NCBI GenBank assembly: GCA_945901615.1
Contig: CAMDLI010000004.1
Location: 1-64,000 of the forward strand
Source: Spirosoma fluviale
GTDB lineage: Bacteria > Bacteroidota > Bacteroidia > Cytophagales > Cyclobacteriaceae
Reading direction: 5' to 3'
DNA: 64,000 nucleotides
The notes beneath the pieces are model-generated. The model made no database searches. It was not told the DNA's origin and saw only the letters and a program-made list of their open reading frames with translations. A program made the position numbers and the translations under genes. The number at the start of each line of letters is the position of its first letter. Within the stretch, counting starts at the first letter, position 1. Shown piece after piece: positions 17,991-27,049 of this stretch.

Positions 17991-19535
17991 TTAATTCACC
18001 CCTCCTTTTCTTGTTGGAGATCTTTTGCCAGGCCATTCGGCAGGCTCACCTGTACGCGCATTGATTGGAATACGTTGCTTTCGGGACACAAGTCCTTCTT
18101 CTTCGCAGGCCATGTACACCAAGATCGCAGTGAGAATTACATTCTGGCGCACGTCGTCAAATACAATCTTGTCGTAGGTGTCCAAATTGGTATGCCAGGT
18201 ATAGTTGAAGTAGTTCCAAGGCAAGGCACTCAAGTTGAAAGCCGGAACACCCGCTGCCACAAAGGACACGTGGTCTGTTCCTCCAGCTCCTGGATTTCCT
18301 GGAAACTCGGTTTTCAAGTCTTGGGTGATGTTGCGAGGCACCTTGTTGAGCCAGCGGCCTAGGTACTCGTAGCTATCCACATACCCTTGACCCGAAATAT
18401 TTGCAATTCGGCCGGTACCGTTGTCCTGGTTGAAGAGGGCTTGGATCTTGCCCACCATTTCAGGATGGTCTTCCACAAAGGCTCTGGAGCCGTTTAGTCC
18501 CTGCTCCTCGGATCCCCAATGCCCTACCAAGATGGTACGCTTTGGATTGGGATACACTTGCTTCAAGACACGCATTACTTCCATCATCAAGATGGTGCCC
18601 GTGCCGTTGTCGGTAGCACCAGTGCCGCCATCCCAAGAGTCAAAGTGGGCGGAAAGCATCACGTATTCATCTGGTTTTGCACTACCCTTGATTTCAGCAA
18701 CGGTATTGTAGGTTGGCTGCATGCCTGTCTCTTTGGACTGCGCATTGAGGTGCAACTGTGGTTTTTTGCCGCTTTCTGCCAAGCGATACAGTAGGCCATA
18801 GTCTTCTAGAGAAATGTCTACGGTAGGCACTTTTTTGGTGGAGGCAGAGAAAATCTTGTTGGCACCAAAGGCATTGGACCAAAGTGAGGTGATGATGCCT
18901 GCTGCGCCTGCGTTTTCAAGTGCGAGGGGAAGTTGGCTTCGGTTTTTACCTGTAGCCTGAAGACGCTTGGTCCAAGATTCAGTGAGTTTTGTGCGAGCCG
19001 CTTTCATCTTTGCAATTGACTCTGGCGTACCGTGCTCATCCCAGTTGTAGTCCGGGCGCCCAGTAGGCTGAGGTACGGAGATCATCACGTACTTGCCTTT
19101 TACGGAAGGAAGCCACTTTTGGAATGCGAGTGAGTCGGCAAATTCAGGAAGGATGACTACCTCTCCTTTTACGCCTCCCTGAGGGGAAGAAGGGCTCCAG
19201 GCCAATTGAGTGCCTGCCAAGGACCTGGTCCAAGGAGAAATCAGATCGATGTGGGTGGTGCCTCTTTCCCAGCCTCTCCATTCTCCCCACTTTTCGTTGC
19301 GGGCAGGGATGCCCCAACTCTGGTAGGTGGTGACGGCCAAGTCATGGGCCTTTTGCATTTGTGGGGAGCCGACCAAGCGTGGGCCTACTCCATCCATGAT
19401 TTCATGAGCAAGAACTTCTAGTTTAGAATTTTCCGTTGCTTCTTTGATGATGGCATCGATGACTTGGTTTTGAGCCTGTAGCTGTACAGAAACAAAAAAC
19501 ACAAGACCTAGGTACCAGCTGTTGCGTATTTTCAT
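17991..19535 (-). CDS. M28-family metallopeptidase (secreted aminopeptidase/carboxypeptidase Q-like)
   Basis: 'LSAHFDSWDGGTGATDNGTGTILMMEVMRVLK', 'VGHWGSEEQGLNGSRAFVEDH', 'GAGGTDHVSFVAAGVPAFNL'; signal peptide from ATG at 19535. Confidence 0.93.
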   Translation of the reverse strand: MKIRNSWYLGLVFFVSVQLQAQNQVIDAIIKEATENSKLEVLAHEIMDGVGPRLVGSPQMQKAHDLAVTTYQSWGIPARNEKWGEWRGWERGTTHIDLISPWTRSLAGTQLAWSPSSPQGGVKGEVVILPEFADSLAFQKWLPSVKGKYVMISVPQPTGRPDYNWDEHGTPESIAKMKAARTKLTESWTKRLQATGKNRSQLPLALENAGAAGIITSLWSNAFGANKIFSASTKKVPTVDISLEDYGLLYRLAESGKKPQLHLNAQSKETGMQPTYNTVAEIKGSAKPDEYVMLSAHFDSWDGGTGATDNGTGTILMMEVMRVLKQVYPNPKRTILVGHWGSEEQGLNGSRAFVEDHPEMVGKIQALFNQDNGTGRIANISGQGYVDSYEYLGRWLNKVPRNITQDLKTEFPGNPGAGGTDHVSFVAAGVPAFNLSALPWNYFNYTWHTNLDTYDKIVFDDVRQNVILTAILVYMACEEEGLVSRKQRIPINARTGEPAEWPGKRSPTRKGGVN

Positions 19536-19607
19536 GTCGAGGGAATTTAATTTCCTAAAACTAGGAATTAACTTCAATTTTCCTGAAACCGCTGGTGGAT
19601 AAAATTA

Positions 19608-19730
19608 GTCAACGGCTAACGGTCCACGGTCCACGGCAGATCCCAGCTCTCCATCAAAATTTGCCGTGGATAACCTACTCCATTTGACTTCCAAATTGCT
19701 GTCATCTGTGGACCGTCGACCGTTGACCGT
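19608..19730. repeat. Imperfect inverted repeat of the CGGTCAACGG/CCACGG type
   Basis: Left 'gtcaacggctaacggtccacggtccacggcaga' (19608-19640); right 'tctgtggaccgtcgaccgttgaccgt' (19705-19730). Confidence 0.7.
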
Positions 19731-19819
19731 ATTATTTTTCCTCCATTTGTCTAAAACAGGATGGATTTTTCTTCGGGTTCCAGTTTCTTTACGTAGAAGT
19801 TTGGTAAATCTATCTCCCC

Positions 19820-20695
19820 ATGGCAACAGCTCCGATTCAAGAATTTTTAAAAAAGGCCTTAGAAGCAAATGCGGAACCAGCTTCCCTTGCCTGGTTGGCG
19901 GAGCAAGCCGAAAAAATTAAGGCCTCCAGTTCCCCGAATCCTTTCTTTCTTGCCTTTTCCCGGGCCTCTCGGTATTTTAAGAAAGAGGCAGTTTCCTGGA
20001 CGGAGGGAGCAAAATCCTCCCTTCCTGAGGGAGTAGATCCATCTGCCTGGGACAGCCTTCAAGTGGCTCGAATCTACCTTGTACTCCAGTTGCCCTTTCA
20101 GAATGAAGCCTGGCAGGCCATCCTGCAACAACTCTTTGAAACGGGGGATATGTACGAGCAGCAGGCGCTCTATGCCGCCTTGCCACTATTCCCGAATTCA
20201 GAAGGGCTATTGCCTCGCGCCATTGAAGGATGCCGCACGAATATGTCCTTGATCTTTGATGCCATCGCGCTGCGCAATCCCTTCCCAGCGCGCTTTTTCC
20301 CGGAGGCCAACTGGAATCAGCTGGTCCTCAAAGCCATCTTTATGCAGCGCCCGCTCTACCTCATCCAAGACCTAGATCGACGGCGTAATGCAGCACTTGC
20401 TGCCATGGCCACCGACTTTGCCCACGAGCGCTGGGCAGCCGGCAGGGCAGTGATGCCAGAAGTTTGGCGCCTGCTCGTGCCATTTATGGGTTCCCAGTAC
20501 CTGGATGATCTCAAAAAAGTGCTGGCATCTTCGGATGCCACGGAGCAAAAAGCCGGGGCTTTGGCCGCATACCAGTGCAGCTATCCTCCTGCACAAGAAC
20601 TCTTGACTGGCTATCCTTTGCTTCAGAAAGCCTGCGCTACCGATGCCTACCGCTGGGAAGACCTAGGAATAGAATTTCAAAAAAATCGAGTTTAA
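19820..20695 (+). CDS. eboA: EboA-like domain protein
   Basis: First gene of the six-gene ebo-type cluster; helical protein 'LQVARIYLVLQLPFQNEAWQAILQQLFETGDMYEQQALYAALPLFPN'; assigned by family resemblance and position. Confidence 0.8.
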   Translation: MATAPIQEFLKKALEANAEPASLAWLAEQAEKIKASSSPNPFFLAFSRASRYFKKEAVSWTEGAKSSLPEGVDPSAWDSLQVARIYLVLQLPFQNEAWQAILQQLFETGDMYEQQALYAALPLFPNSEGLLPRAIEGCRTNMSLIFDAIALRNPFPARFFPEANWNQLVLKAIFMQRPLYLIQDLDRRRNAALAAMATDFAHERWAAGRAVMPEVWRLLVPFMGSQYLDDLKKVLASSDATEQKAGALAAYQCSYPPAQELLTGYPLLQKACATDAYRWEDLGIEFQKNRV

Positions 20696-20741
20696 TCGCT
20701 CCTCAACCGCTAAATTCACCCAATTACAGCCGCATCTACCC

Positions 20742-21653
20742 ATGGAAATGTACATAGATCCCCACATTCACCTGGTTTCCAGGACTACCGATGACTACGA
20801 AGCCATGCGCAAAGCGGGCATTGTGGCCACGATCGAACCCGCATTCTGGCTGGGGCAGCCCCGTACTGAAGTGGGCTCCTTCAAGGACTATTTTTCCACA
20901 TTGGTGGGCTGGGAGCGATTCCGTGCAAGCCAGTTTGGCATCGTCCACTACTGCACCATGGGACTCAATTCCAAGGAGGCCAACAATGTGGCTTTGGCGG
21001 AACAGGTGATGGAACTCCTACCGCTCTATGCGGGCAAGGAAGGGGTGGTGGCCATTGGGGAAATTGGATACGACGACCAAACCGAAGCGGAGGATCGTTT
21101 TTACCGCCTGCAGCTCGAGCTGGCCAAGGAGGTGGAGCTACCCGTTTTGATCCATACCCCTCACCGGGACAAGAAAAAGGGCACGACCCGCTCCATGGAT
21201 GTGGCGGTGGAGCACGGCATGGATCCGTATTGGGTGGTGGTCGATCACAACAATGAGGAAACAGTGAAAGAGGTGCTTGATCGTGGCTTTTGGGCAGCAT
21301 TTACCATTTACCCACATACCAAAATGGGTTCCGAGCGGATGGTGGAGATCGTCAAGCAGTATGGTCCCGAACGAATCATAGTGAATTCTGCAGCAGATTG
21401 GGGGATTTCTGATCCGATTGCCGTACCGAAGACTGCCGCGCTGATGCGCAAAATGGGGGTGCCTGAGGAGCATGTTCGCTTGACTACCTACCAAAATGCA
21501 CTCACCGTATTTGGCTTGAGTGGACAAATGCACGAGGACGATTGGCTCAAGGCTGCGCCGATTGATCAAACCAAAAAACTGGGCGGCAACTCGGTTCTTC
21601 GCGGTGGGCAGGTTCCCCGTGTGGAGGGTCCTGATGACCGCGTAGAAAACTAA
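20742..21653 (+). CDS. eboB: EboB-like TatD-family metal-dependent hydrolase
   Basis: 'MYIDPHIHLVSRTTDDYEAMRKAGI', 'VAIGEIGYDDQTEAEDRFYRLQLELAKEVELPVLIHTPHRDKKKGT', 'IIVNSAADWGISD'. Confidence 0.85.
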   Translation: MEMYIDPHIHLVSRTTDDYEAMRKAGIVATIEPAFWLGQPRTEVGSFKDYFSTLVGWERFRASQFGIVHYCTMGLNSKEANNVALAEQVMELLPLYAGKEGVVAIGEIGYDDQTEAEDRFYRLQLELAKEVELPVLIHTPHRDKKKGTTRSMDVAVEHGMDPYWVVVDHNNEETVKEVLDRGFWAAFTIYPHTKMGSERMVEIVKQYGPERIIVNSAADWGISDPIAVPKTAALMRKMGVPEEHVRLTTYQNALTVFGLSGQMHEDDWLKAAPIDQTKKLGGNSVLRGGQVPRVEGPDDRVEN

Positions 21654-21656
21654 CCC

Positions 21657-22571
21657 ATGGCTAAATCCAAGATTTTCGCCTACCTCCAACTCACCCGACC
21701 TGCAAATGTAGTGACGGCAGTGGCGGATATTTGGGCTGGCTTTGCCATCGCTGGAGCTTGGGATGGGATGGCCACCAATTGGATTTATGGAGATCAACTG
21801 TACTGGTGGAACCTGCTTTGGCTTTCGCTGAGCACCATCGGATTGTATGGTGGAGGAGTGGCCTTTAACGACATCGCTGATGCGGAATTGGATGCAGTTG
21901 AGCGCCCTGAGCGCCCAATTCCCAGTGGACGAGTTTCCAAAAAAGGGGCGATTGCAATGGCATCGATTTTACTTTTAGCGGGGATTGTTTGTGCATTTCA
22001 AGTCAATCAATTTGCCGGGATCCTTGCCATTGGCGTAGCGGGATGTGCCTTGCTCTACGACTACTGGGGCAAGCATCAGTTCTTTTTTGGACCCATCAAT
22101 ATGGGCTTGTGTCGGACAGGAAATCTCCTGTTGGGGATCTCGGTAGTTCCTGCCTTGCTGGAGAGTAACTGGTACCTAGGGCTACTTCCACTTGTCTATG
22201 TAGCGGCGATCACCATCATTAGTAGAGGAGAGGTGCATGGCAAAAATAGGAATGCGCTGTTCCTTGGAGGAGCCATGTATGCGTCTATATTTCTAGCCCT
22301 TTTTTTGCTCGCCTACCAAAAGAGTCCGGGATACCTCCAAATCTTGCCATTTTTAGCCTTCTTGGGCTATCGCCTTTTTCCACCCCTCTTGCAAGCGATC
22401 CGAACACAGGAGCCCAAGTACATCGGGAAGTCTGTAAAAGCGGCCGTACTTTCCTTAATTTTGGTGAATGCCACCCTGGCAACTGCCTTCTCGGGCTGGC
22501 CCATCGGCCTGGTAATTTTGCTTTTGCTTCCCATTTCTTTGGGCTTGGCCAAAAAATTTGCAGTGACCTAA
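21657..22571 (+). CDS. eboC: EboC-like UbiA-family prenyltransferase
   Basis: 'LQLTRPANVVTAVADIWAGFA', 'FNDIADAELDAVERPERPIPSGRVSKKGA', 'LLYDYWGKHQFFFGPINMGLCRTGNLLLG'. Confidence 0.9.
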   Translation: MAKSKIFAYLQLTRPANVVTAVADIWAGFAIAGAWDGMATNWIYGDQLYWWNLLWLSLSTIGLYGGGVAFNDIADAELDAVERPERPIPSGRVSKKGAIAMASILLLAGIVCAFQVNQFAGILAIGVAGCALLYDYWGKHQFFFGPINMGLCRTGNLLLGISVVPALLESNWYLGLLPLVYVAAITIISRGEVHGKNRNALFLGGAMYASIFLALFLLAYQKSPGYLQILPFLAFLGYRLFPPLLQAIRTQEPKYIGKSVKAAVLSLILVNATLATAFSGWPIGLVILLLLPISLGLAKKFAVT

Positions 22572-22632
22572 GTACTAAATAATTCAAATTCTTTCACAAC
22601 TTGCTTACCTAGACGAGTAATACACACCCATT

Positions 22633-23781
22633 ATGCCTACGATTCTCCAACAATCTTTCTCGGTACCCTTTCGCTACCCAGTTGTATTCACGGAGAACTT
22701 GTTTGCGGAAAGCCAAACTCTTTTTGTAGATATCTTTCCAGAAGGGCAGCTTGCCCGGGTATTTTTTGTGCTGGACTCTGGGGTAGCGGCATGCCATCCC
22801 GAGTTGATTTCCCAAATCAAAACCTATGTAGCGGCTTACCCCTCGCGGCTAACCTTGGTGGCTGAGCCGCTAGTGGTAGCTGGGGGAGAGGCCTGTAAAA
22901 ACGACCCAGATGCCTACCAGCAGGTGGTGGAGGCTACGCACCTGCATGGCATCGACCGGCATTCCTACATCGCTGCGATAGGCGGTGGAGCTGTACTTGA
23001 CATGGTAGGCTTTGCTGCAGCGATCTCCCATCGAGGAATCCGCCTCATTCGCATTCCTACCACGGTGTTATCCCAAAATGATTCTGCTGTTGGTGTCAAA
23101 AACAGCATCAATGCCTTTGGCAAAAAAAATTACCTGGGTACCTTTACCCCACCCTTTGCGGTGCTCAATGACTTTAACTTTTTGGAAAGCCTAGAAGATC
23201 GAGATTGGAGATCCGGGATTTCGGAGGCAGTCAAAGTGGCACTAATCAAAGATCTTGAGTTTTTTGAGTGGCTAGAAAAAGAAGCTGCAGCGCTTGCTCG
23301 CCGAGAGATGGAGCCCATGAAGGATCACATTATCCGCAGTGCACAGCACCATATGGCACATATTGCGGGCGCAGATCCTTTTGAGTTTGGCTCGAGTAGG
23401 CCGCTGGATTTTGGGCACTGGGCAGCGCACAAACTGGAAAAATTGAGTGACTTTCGAATTCGCCATGGAGAGGCAGTTGCCATAGGCATTGCCCTAGATT
23501 CGGCCTATTCCTTTTTGCAAGGACGGATCGGAGAAGGGGACTTGATTCGGATTTTCAGCTTGTTTCATAACTTGGGGCTGGTTCTTTATGCCCAGGAACT
23601 TCAAGAAGAAGCCTTGCTTCAAGGCTTGAAAGAATTTCAGGAGCACTTAGGAGGCAAGCTGACAGTCATGTTACTCGATGCCTTGGGAAGAGGCGTGGAG
23701 GTGCATCAGATGGACCCTAAATTGATTGTGAAAGCCTTGCATCTCCTTCAGAACTGGGAAGACCGGCATGCGCTCCGGTGA
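22633..23781 (+). CDS. eboD: EboD-like 3-dehydroquinate synthase / sugar phosphate cyclase superfamily protein
   Basis: 'AIGGGAVLDMVGFAAAISHRGIRLIRIPTTVLSQNDSAVGVKNSIN', 'SGISEAVKVALI', 'LDFGHWAAHKLE', 'RHGEAVAIGIALD'. Confidence 0.9.
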   Translation: MPTILQQSFSVPFRYPVVFTENLFAESQTLFVDIFPEGQLARVFFVLDSGVAACHPELISQIKTYVAAYPSRLTLVAEPLVVAGGEACKNDPDAYQQVVEATHLHGIDRHSYIAAIGGGAVLDMVGFAAAISHRGIRLIRIPTTVLSQNDSAVGVKNSINAFGKKNYLGTFTPPFAVLNDFNFLESLEDRDWRSGISEAVKVALIKDLEFFEWLEKEAAALARREMEPMKDHIIRSAQHHMAHIAGADPFEFGSSRPLDFGHWAAHKLEKLSDFRIRHGEAVAIGIALDSAYSFLQGRIGEGDLIRIFSLFHNLGLVLYAQELQEEALLQGLKEFQEHLGGKLTVMLLDALGRGVEVHQMDPKLIVKALHLLQNWEDRHALR

Positions 23782-23798
23782 TGCGCTAATTTTTGCCT

Positions 23799-25007
23799 AT
23801 GAAAATTAAGGACATCCACCTGAGCTATTGCAGCAACATCCATGCTGGGGAAAGTTGGGACGCCACCTTTCGGAACTTAAAAATTTACATTCCTGAAGTA
23901 AAGAAGCGCTTGGCCCACGAGGGCGCTTTTGGAATTGGTCTTCGGCTTTCTCATGAAGCGGCAGTGGTATTGGAGCGGCCTGATCGACTTCAAGAATTTA
24001 GTGATTGGTTGAAACAGACCAACGCCTACGTGTTTACGCTCAACTGTTTCCCTTACGGAGGCTTTCACCGTACCAAGGTGAAGGAACAGGTACATGCACC
24101 AGATTGGACCACGGAAGCAAGGCTAGCCTATACTCTCCGATGCTTCAGAATATTGGCCCAGCTACTTCCCGAAGGGGTAGAAGGTGGAATTTCTACTTCT
24201 CCGCTATCGTACAGACATTGGTTTGTCTCCGATTTGGAAAAGAATGAGGCCTTTGAAAAAGCAACCACGCATTTGATAGCCGTGGTAGTAGAGCTGGTAA
24301 GGCTGCAGCAAGAGACTGGAAAATTTCTTCATTTGGATATTGAGCCAGAGCCGGATGGATTGCTTGAGAATTCAGAGGAGCTTATCCGCTATTTCAAAGA
24401 ATGGCTAATCCCGATGGGAAAAACTAGCCTAGCAAAGCAGCTTGGGATTACAGCAAAAGATGCTGAAAAATTGATTAAGGCTCACCTTCAGGTATGTTAC
24501 GACGTCTGTCATTTTGCCATTGGATACGAAAAGCCAAAGGAGGCTTTTAAAAAGTTGAAGCAAGCGGGGATTGGTATTGGAAAGATTCAACTTTCTGCTG
24601 CGCTCAAACTGTTAATTCCAGAATCTCCTTTTGAGCGTTTTAGCATTGGAAAAAGGCTAGGCGAATTTGCAGATACCACCTACCTCCACCAAGTAGTGGG
24701 GAGGACAAAAGAAGAAGGATTGACTTCCTATCCTGATTTGCCGCAGGCCCTTGCCCAACTTGGGAATACCCAGGATTTGGAGTGGCGCGTACATTTTCAT
24801 GTTCCTATTTTTTTAGCAAATTATGGAACCTTTCAGGCTACCCAGGAGGACATTGTGGAGGTATTGAAATTGGTAAACGCAAATCCAAGCATTACCAACC
24901 ACTTGGAAGTGGAAACCTACACCTGGGAAGTTCTTCCACAAGACACACACCTTACTTTGGGGGATGCAATCTCCCGAGAGTTGGCCTGGGTCAAGGAGCA
25001 GCTCTAG
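23799..25007 (+). CDS. eboE: EboE-like metabolite-traffic / sugar-phosphate-isomerase-like TIM-barrel protein
   Basis: 'HLSYCSNIHAGESWDATFRNL', 'FLHLDIEPEPDGLLENSEELIRYF', 'VCYDVCHFAIGYEKPKEAFKKLKQAGIGIGKIQLSAAL', 'NHLEVETYTWEVLP'; ATG at 23799. Confidence 0.88.
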   Translation: MKIKDIHLSYCSNIHAGESWDATFRNLKIYIPEVKKRLAHEGAFGIGLRLSHEAAVVLERPDRLQEFSDWLKQTNAYVFTLNCFPYGGFHRTKVKEQVHAPDWTTEARLAYTLRCFRILAQLLPEGVEGGISTSPLSYRHWFVSDLEKNEAFEKATTHLIAVVVELVRLQQETGKFLHLDIEPEPDGLLENSEELIRYFKEWLIPMGKTSLAKQLGITAKDAEKLIKAHLQVCYDVCHFAIGYEKPKEAFKKLKQAGIGIGKIQLSAALKLLIPESPFERFSIGKRLGEFADTTYLHQVVGRTKEEGLTSYPDLPQALAQLGNTQDLEWRVHFHVPIFLANYGTFQATQEDIVEVLKLVNANPSITNHLEVETYTWEVLPQDTHLTLGDAISRELAWVKEQL

Positions 25008-25039
25008 TAACAGCCCTAGGCATTCTACTTTTCTAACCC

Positions 25040-26413
25040 ATGAAAAAAACCGTTGTCCTCGATATTGTCGCCCTTTCACCAAGAGTGATTGGTGAGCATA
25101 CCCCATTTTTGAAACAATGGATTGCATCGAAGCATCAAGCGGTGGTGGAGCCCGTGCTACCGGCAGTGACCTGCTCTGCCCAGTCGGTGTATTTGACCGG
25201 AAAGTGGCCTACAGATAACGGGATTGTCGGCAATGGCTGGTACTTCGAGGACGAGTGTGAAATCAAGTTTTGGCGTCAGTCCAACAAGCTCGTACAAGGC
25301 GAGAAGGTTTGGGATTTGCTGCGCAAAGAAGATCTGAGTTTTACCGTGGCCAACCTATTTTGGTGGTACAACATGTACAGTACGGCAGATTTTGCGGTGA
25401 CTCCAAGGCCACTCTATCCAGCGGATGGGCGGAAGTTGCCCGACTGCCATTCCCAACCTATGGAGCTGCGGGACCGCCTGCAAGCGGAGCTGGGACCCTT
25501 TCCTCTCTTTAGCTTTTGGGGACCTGCCACGACGATTGCTTCCAGCCGCTGGATAGCGGAGGCGGCCAAAAAGGTAGACCAATGGCATTCTCCCACACTC
25601 AACTTGATTTACCTGCCCCACCTAGATTATGCCTTACAGAAGTACGGCATTGACTTCGCAAAGATTGGGAAAGACCTGCGGGAAATTGACGACCTGGCAA
25701 AGGACCTGATTACCTACTTTGAAAGTCAAGGAACGCAGGTGCTGCTGCTTTCCGAATACGGCATTACTTCCGTGTCTAAGCCGATTCACCTCAACCGGGT
25801 TTTCCGGGAGAAGGGCTGGATTCAAGTGAAAAATGAACTGGGTCTAGAAACCCTCGATGCGGGGACCTCGAAAGTGTTTGCCGTAGCAGATCATCAGGTG
25901 GCGCATGTGCACGTGCAGGATCAGTCCTTACTTGCCGAGGTGAAAGCCCTCCTTGAAGCGCTTCCAGGAGTGGAAAAGGTGCTGGATGCCCAAGGGAAAA
26001 AAGAGGCGCATTTGGATCATGCCCGCTCAGGGGATTTGGTGGTCGTATCGGATGCCGATTCCTGGTTTACCTACTACTTCTGGCTGGACGATGCCAAAGC
26101 CCCAGACTACGCCCGATGTGTGGATATCCACCGCAAGCCAGGTTACGATCCTGTGGAACTGATTATGGATCCCGCCATCCCAATTCCCATGCTGAAGGTG
26201 GGCAGCAAGCTCATCAAGAAAAAGCTCGGCTTTCGTTACCTGATGGATGTGATTCCATTGGATGCCACCTTGGTAAAAGGGGCCCATGGGCGTGTCCCAG
26301 AATCGGATTTGGACAAGCCTTTGTTGGTTTGTGAGGAAACACTTTCCAATGCCGAGCGCATTGCTCCCACGACAGTATTTGACTTGATTGTGAAAGCAGT
26401 GCTGGGGAGATAG
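25040..26413 (+). CDS. eboF: EboF-like alkaline phosphatase superfamily protein (nucleotide pyrophosphatase/phosphodiesterase-like)
   Basis: 'VLDIVALSPRVIGEHTPFLKQWI', 'AVTCSAQSVYLTGKWPTDNGIVGNGWYFED', 'LIYLPHLDYALQKYG', 'KGAHGRVPESDLDKPLLVC'. Confidence 0.87.
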   Translation: MKKTVVLDIVALSPRVIGEHTPFLKQWIASKHQAVVEPVLPAVTCSAQSVYLTGKWPTDNGIVGNGWYFEDECEIKFWRQSNKLVQGEKVWDLLRKEDLSFTVANLFWWYNMYSTADFAVTPRPLYPADGRKLPDCHSQPMELRDRLQAELGPFPLFSFWGPATTIASSRWIAEAAKKVDQWHSPTLNLIYLPHLDYALQKYGIDFAKIGKDLREIDDLAKDLITYFESQGTQVLLLSEYGITSVSKPIHLNRVFREKGWIQVKNELGLETLDAGTSKVFAVADHQVAHVHVQDQSLLAEVKALLEALPGVEKVLDAQGKKEAHLDHARSGDLVVVSDADSWFTYYFWLDDAKAPDYARCVDIHRKPGYDPVELIMDPAIPIPMLKVGSKLIKKKLGFRYLMDVIPLDATLVKGAHGRVPESDLDKPLLVCEETLSNAERIAPTTVFDLIVKAVLGR

Positions 26414-26431
26414 AACTAGAAAAGGAAGTTC

Positions 26432-27049
26432 TCACCCCATTTTCTCCATCAAAAATACCCCCATCTCCCGTTGCCCATAGACAAGGACTGTCTTGGGGGC
26501 TTCAAGAAATCGGAACCCCATGCGTTCCAGTTCCTGCAGCCCATCAGGCAGCAATACATAGCGCTCGGATCCGTCCGGTAAGGCGTATCTGCCCTCGCCT
26601 AGGTGCTGACTTTCTTCCAGGATATTGCCAAGGCCGGTGCACATCCGCATCCAGAAAATCCCCCCTAGCTTTAGTACCCGATGGATTTCAGCAATCATCT
26701 TCCAAAAATGCGCATGCCCCTCCGCAAAGTGTAGGACGGCCGAACTGATGACTGCATCAAATGAAGCTGCATGAAAAGGAATTGCAGCACCATCGCCGAT
26801 TTGAAACCGGTGGATGTCTGTTTGGGGATCTATGCTTTTGGCCAGGTAGCGGCAGTACTGAATGGCGACCTCATTCGGGTCGATGCCAAAAATGGAATAG
26901 TTTTTTTGAAGGAAGTAGACGGCATTGCGCCCTTCACCACAGCCCACATCCAAGATCTTCATTTCCTTGGTAAATCGCCCTTTTAGGATTTGATCTAAAA
27001 GGTAGTTATCCACATTGCCAAGAAGGCGATTGAGTTCGTCAATTTCCAT
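26432..27049 (-). CDS. Class I SAM-dependent methyltransferase
   Basis: 'MKILDVGCGEGRNAVYFLQKNYSIFGIDPNEVAI', 'FDAVISSAVLHFAEGHAHFWKMIAEIHRVLKLGGIFWM'. Confidence 0.92.
   Translation of the reverse strand: MEIDELNRLLGNVDNYLLDQILKGRFTKEMKILDVGCGEGRNAVYFLQKNYSIFGIDPNEVAIQYCRYLAKSIDPQTDIHRFQIGDGAAIPFHAASFDAVISSAVLHFAEGHAHFWKMIAEIHRVLKLGGIFWMRMCTGLGNILEESQHLGEGRYALPDGSERYVLLPDGLQELERMGFRFLEAPKTVLVYGQREMGVFLMEKMG

Noticed and set aside
21138-21797. 219-aa reverse ORF over eboB/eboC
   Set aside because: Antisense to two supported CDSs; no homology signal recognised
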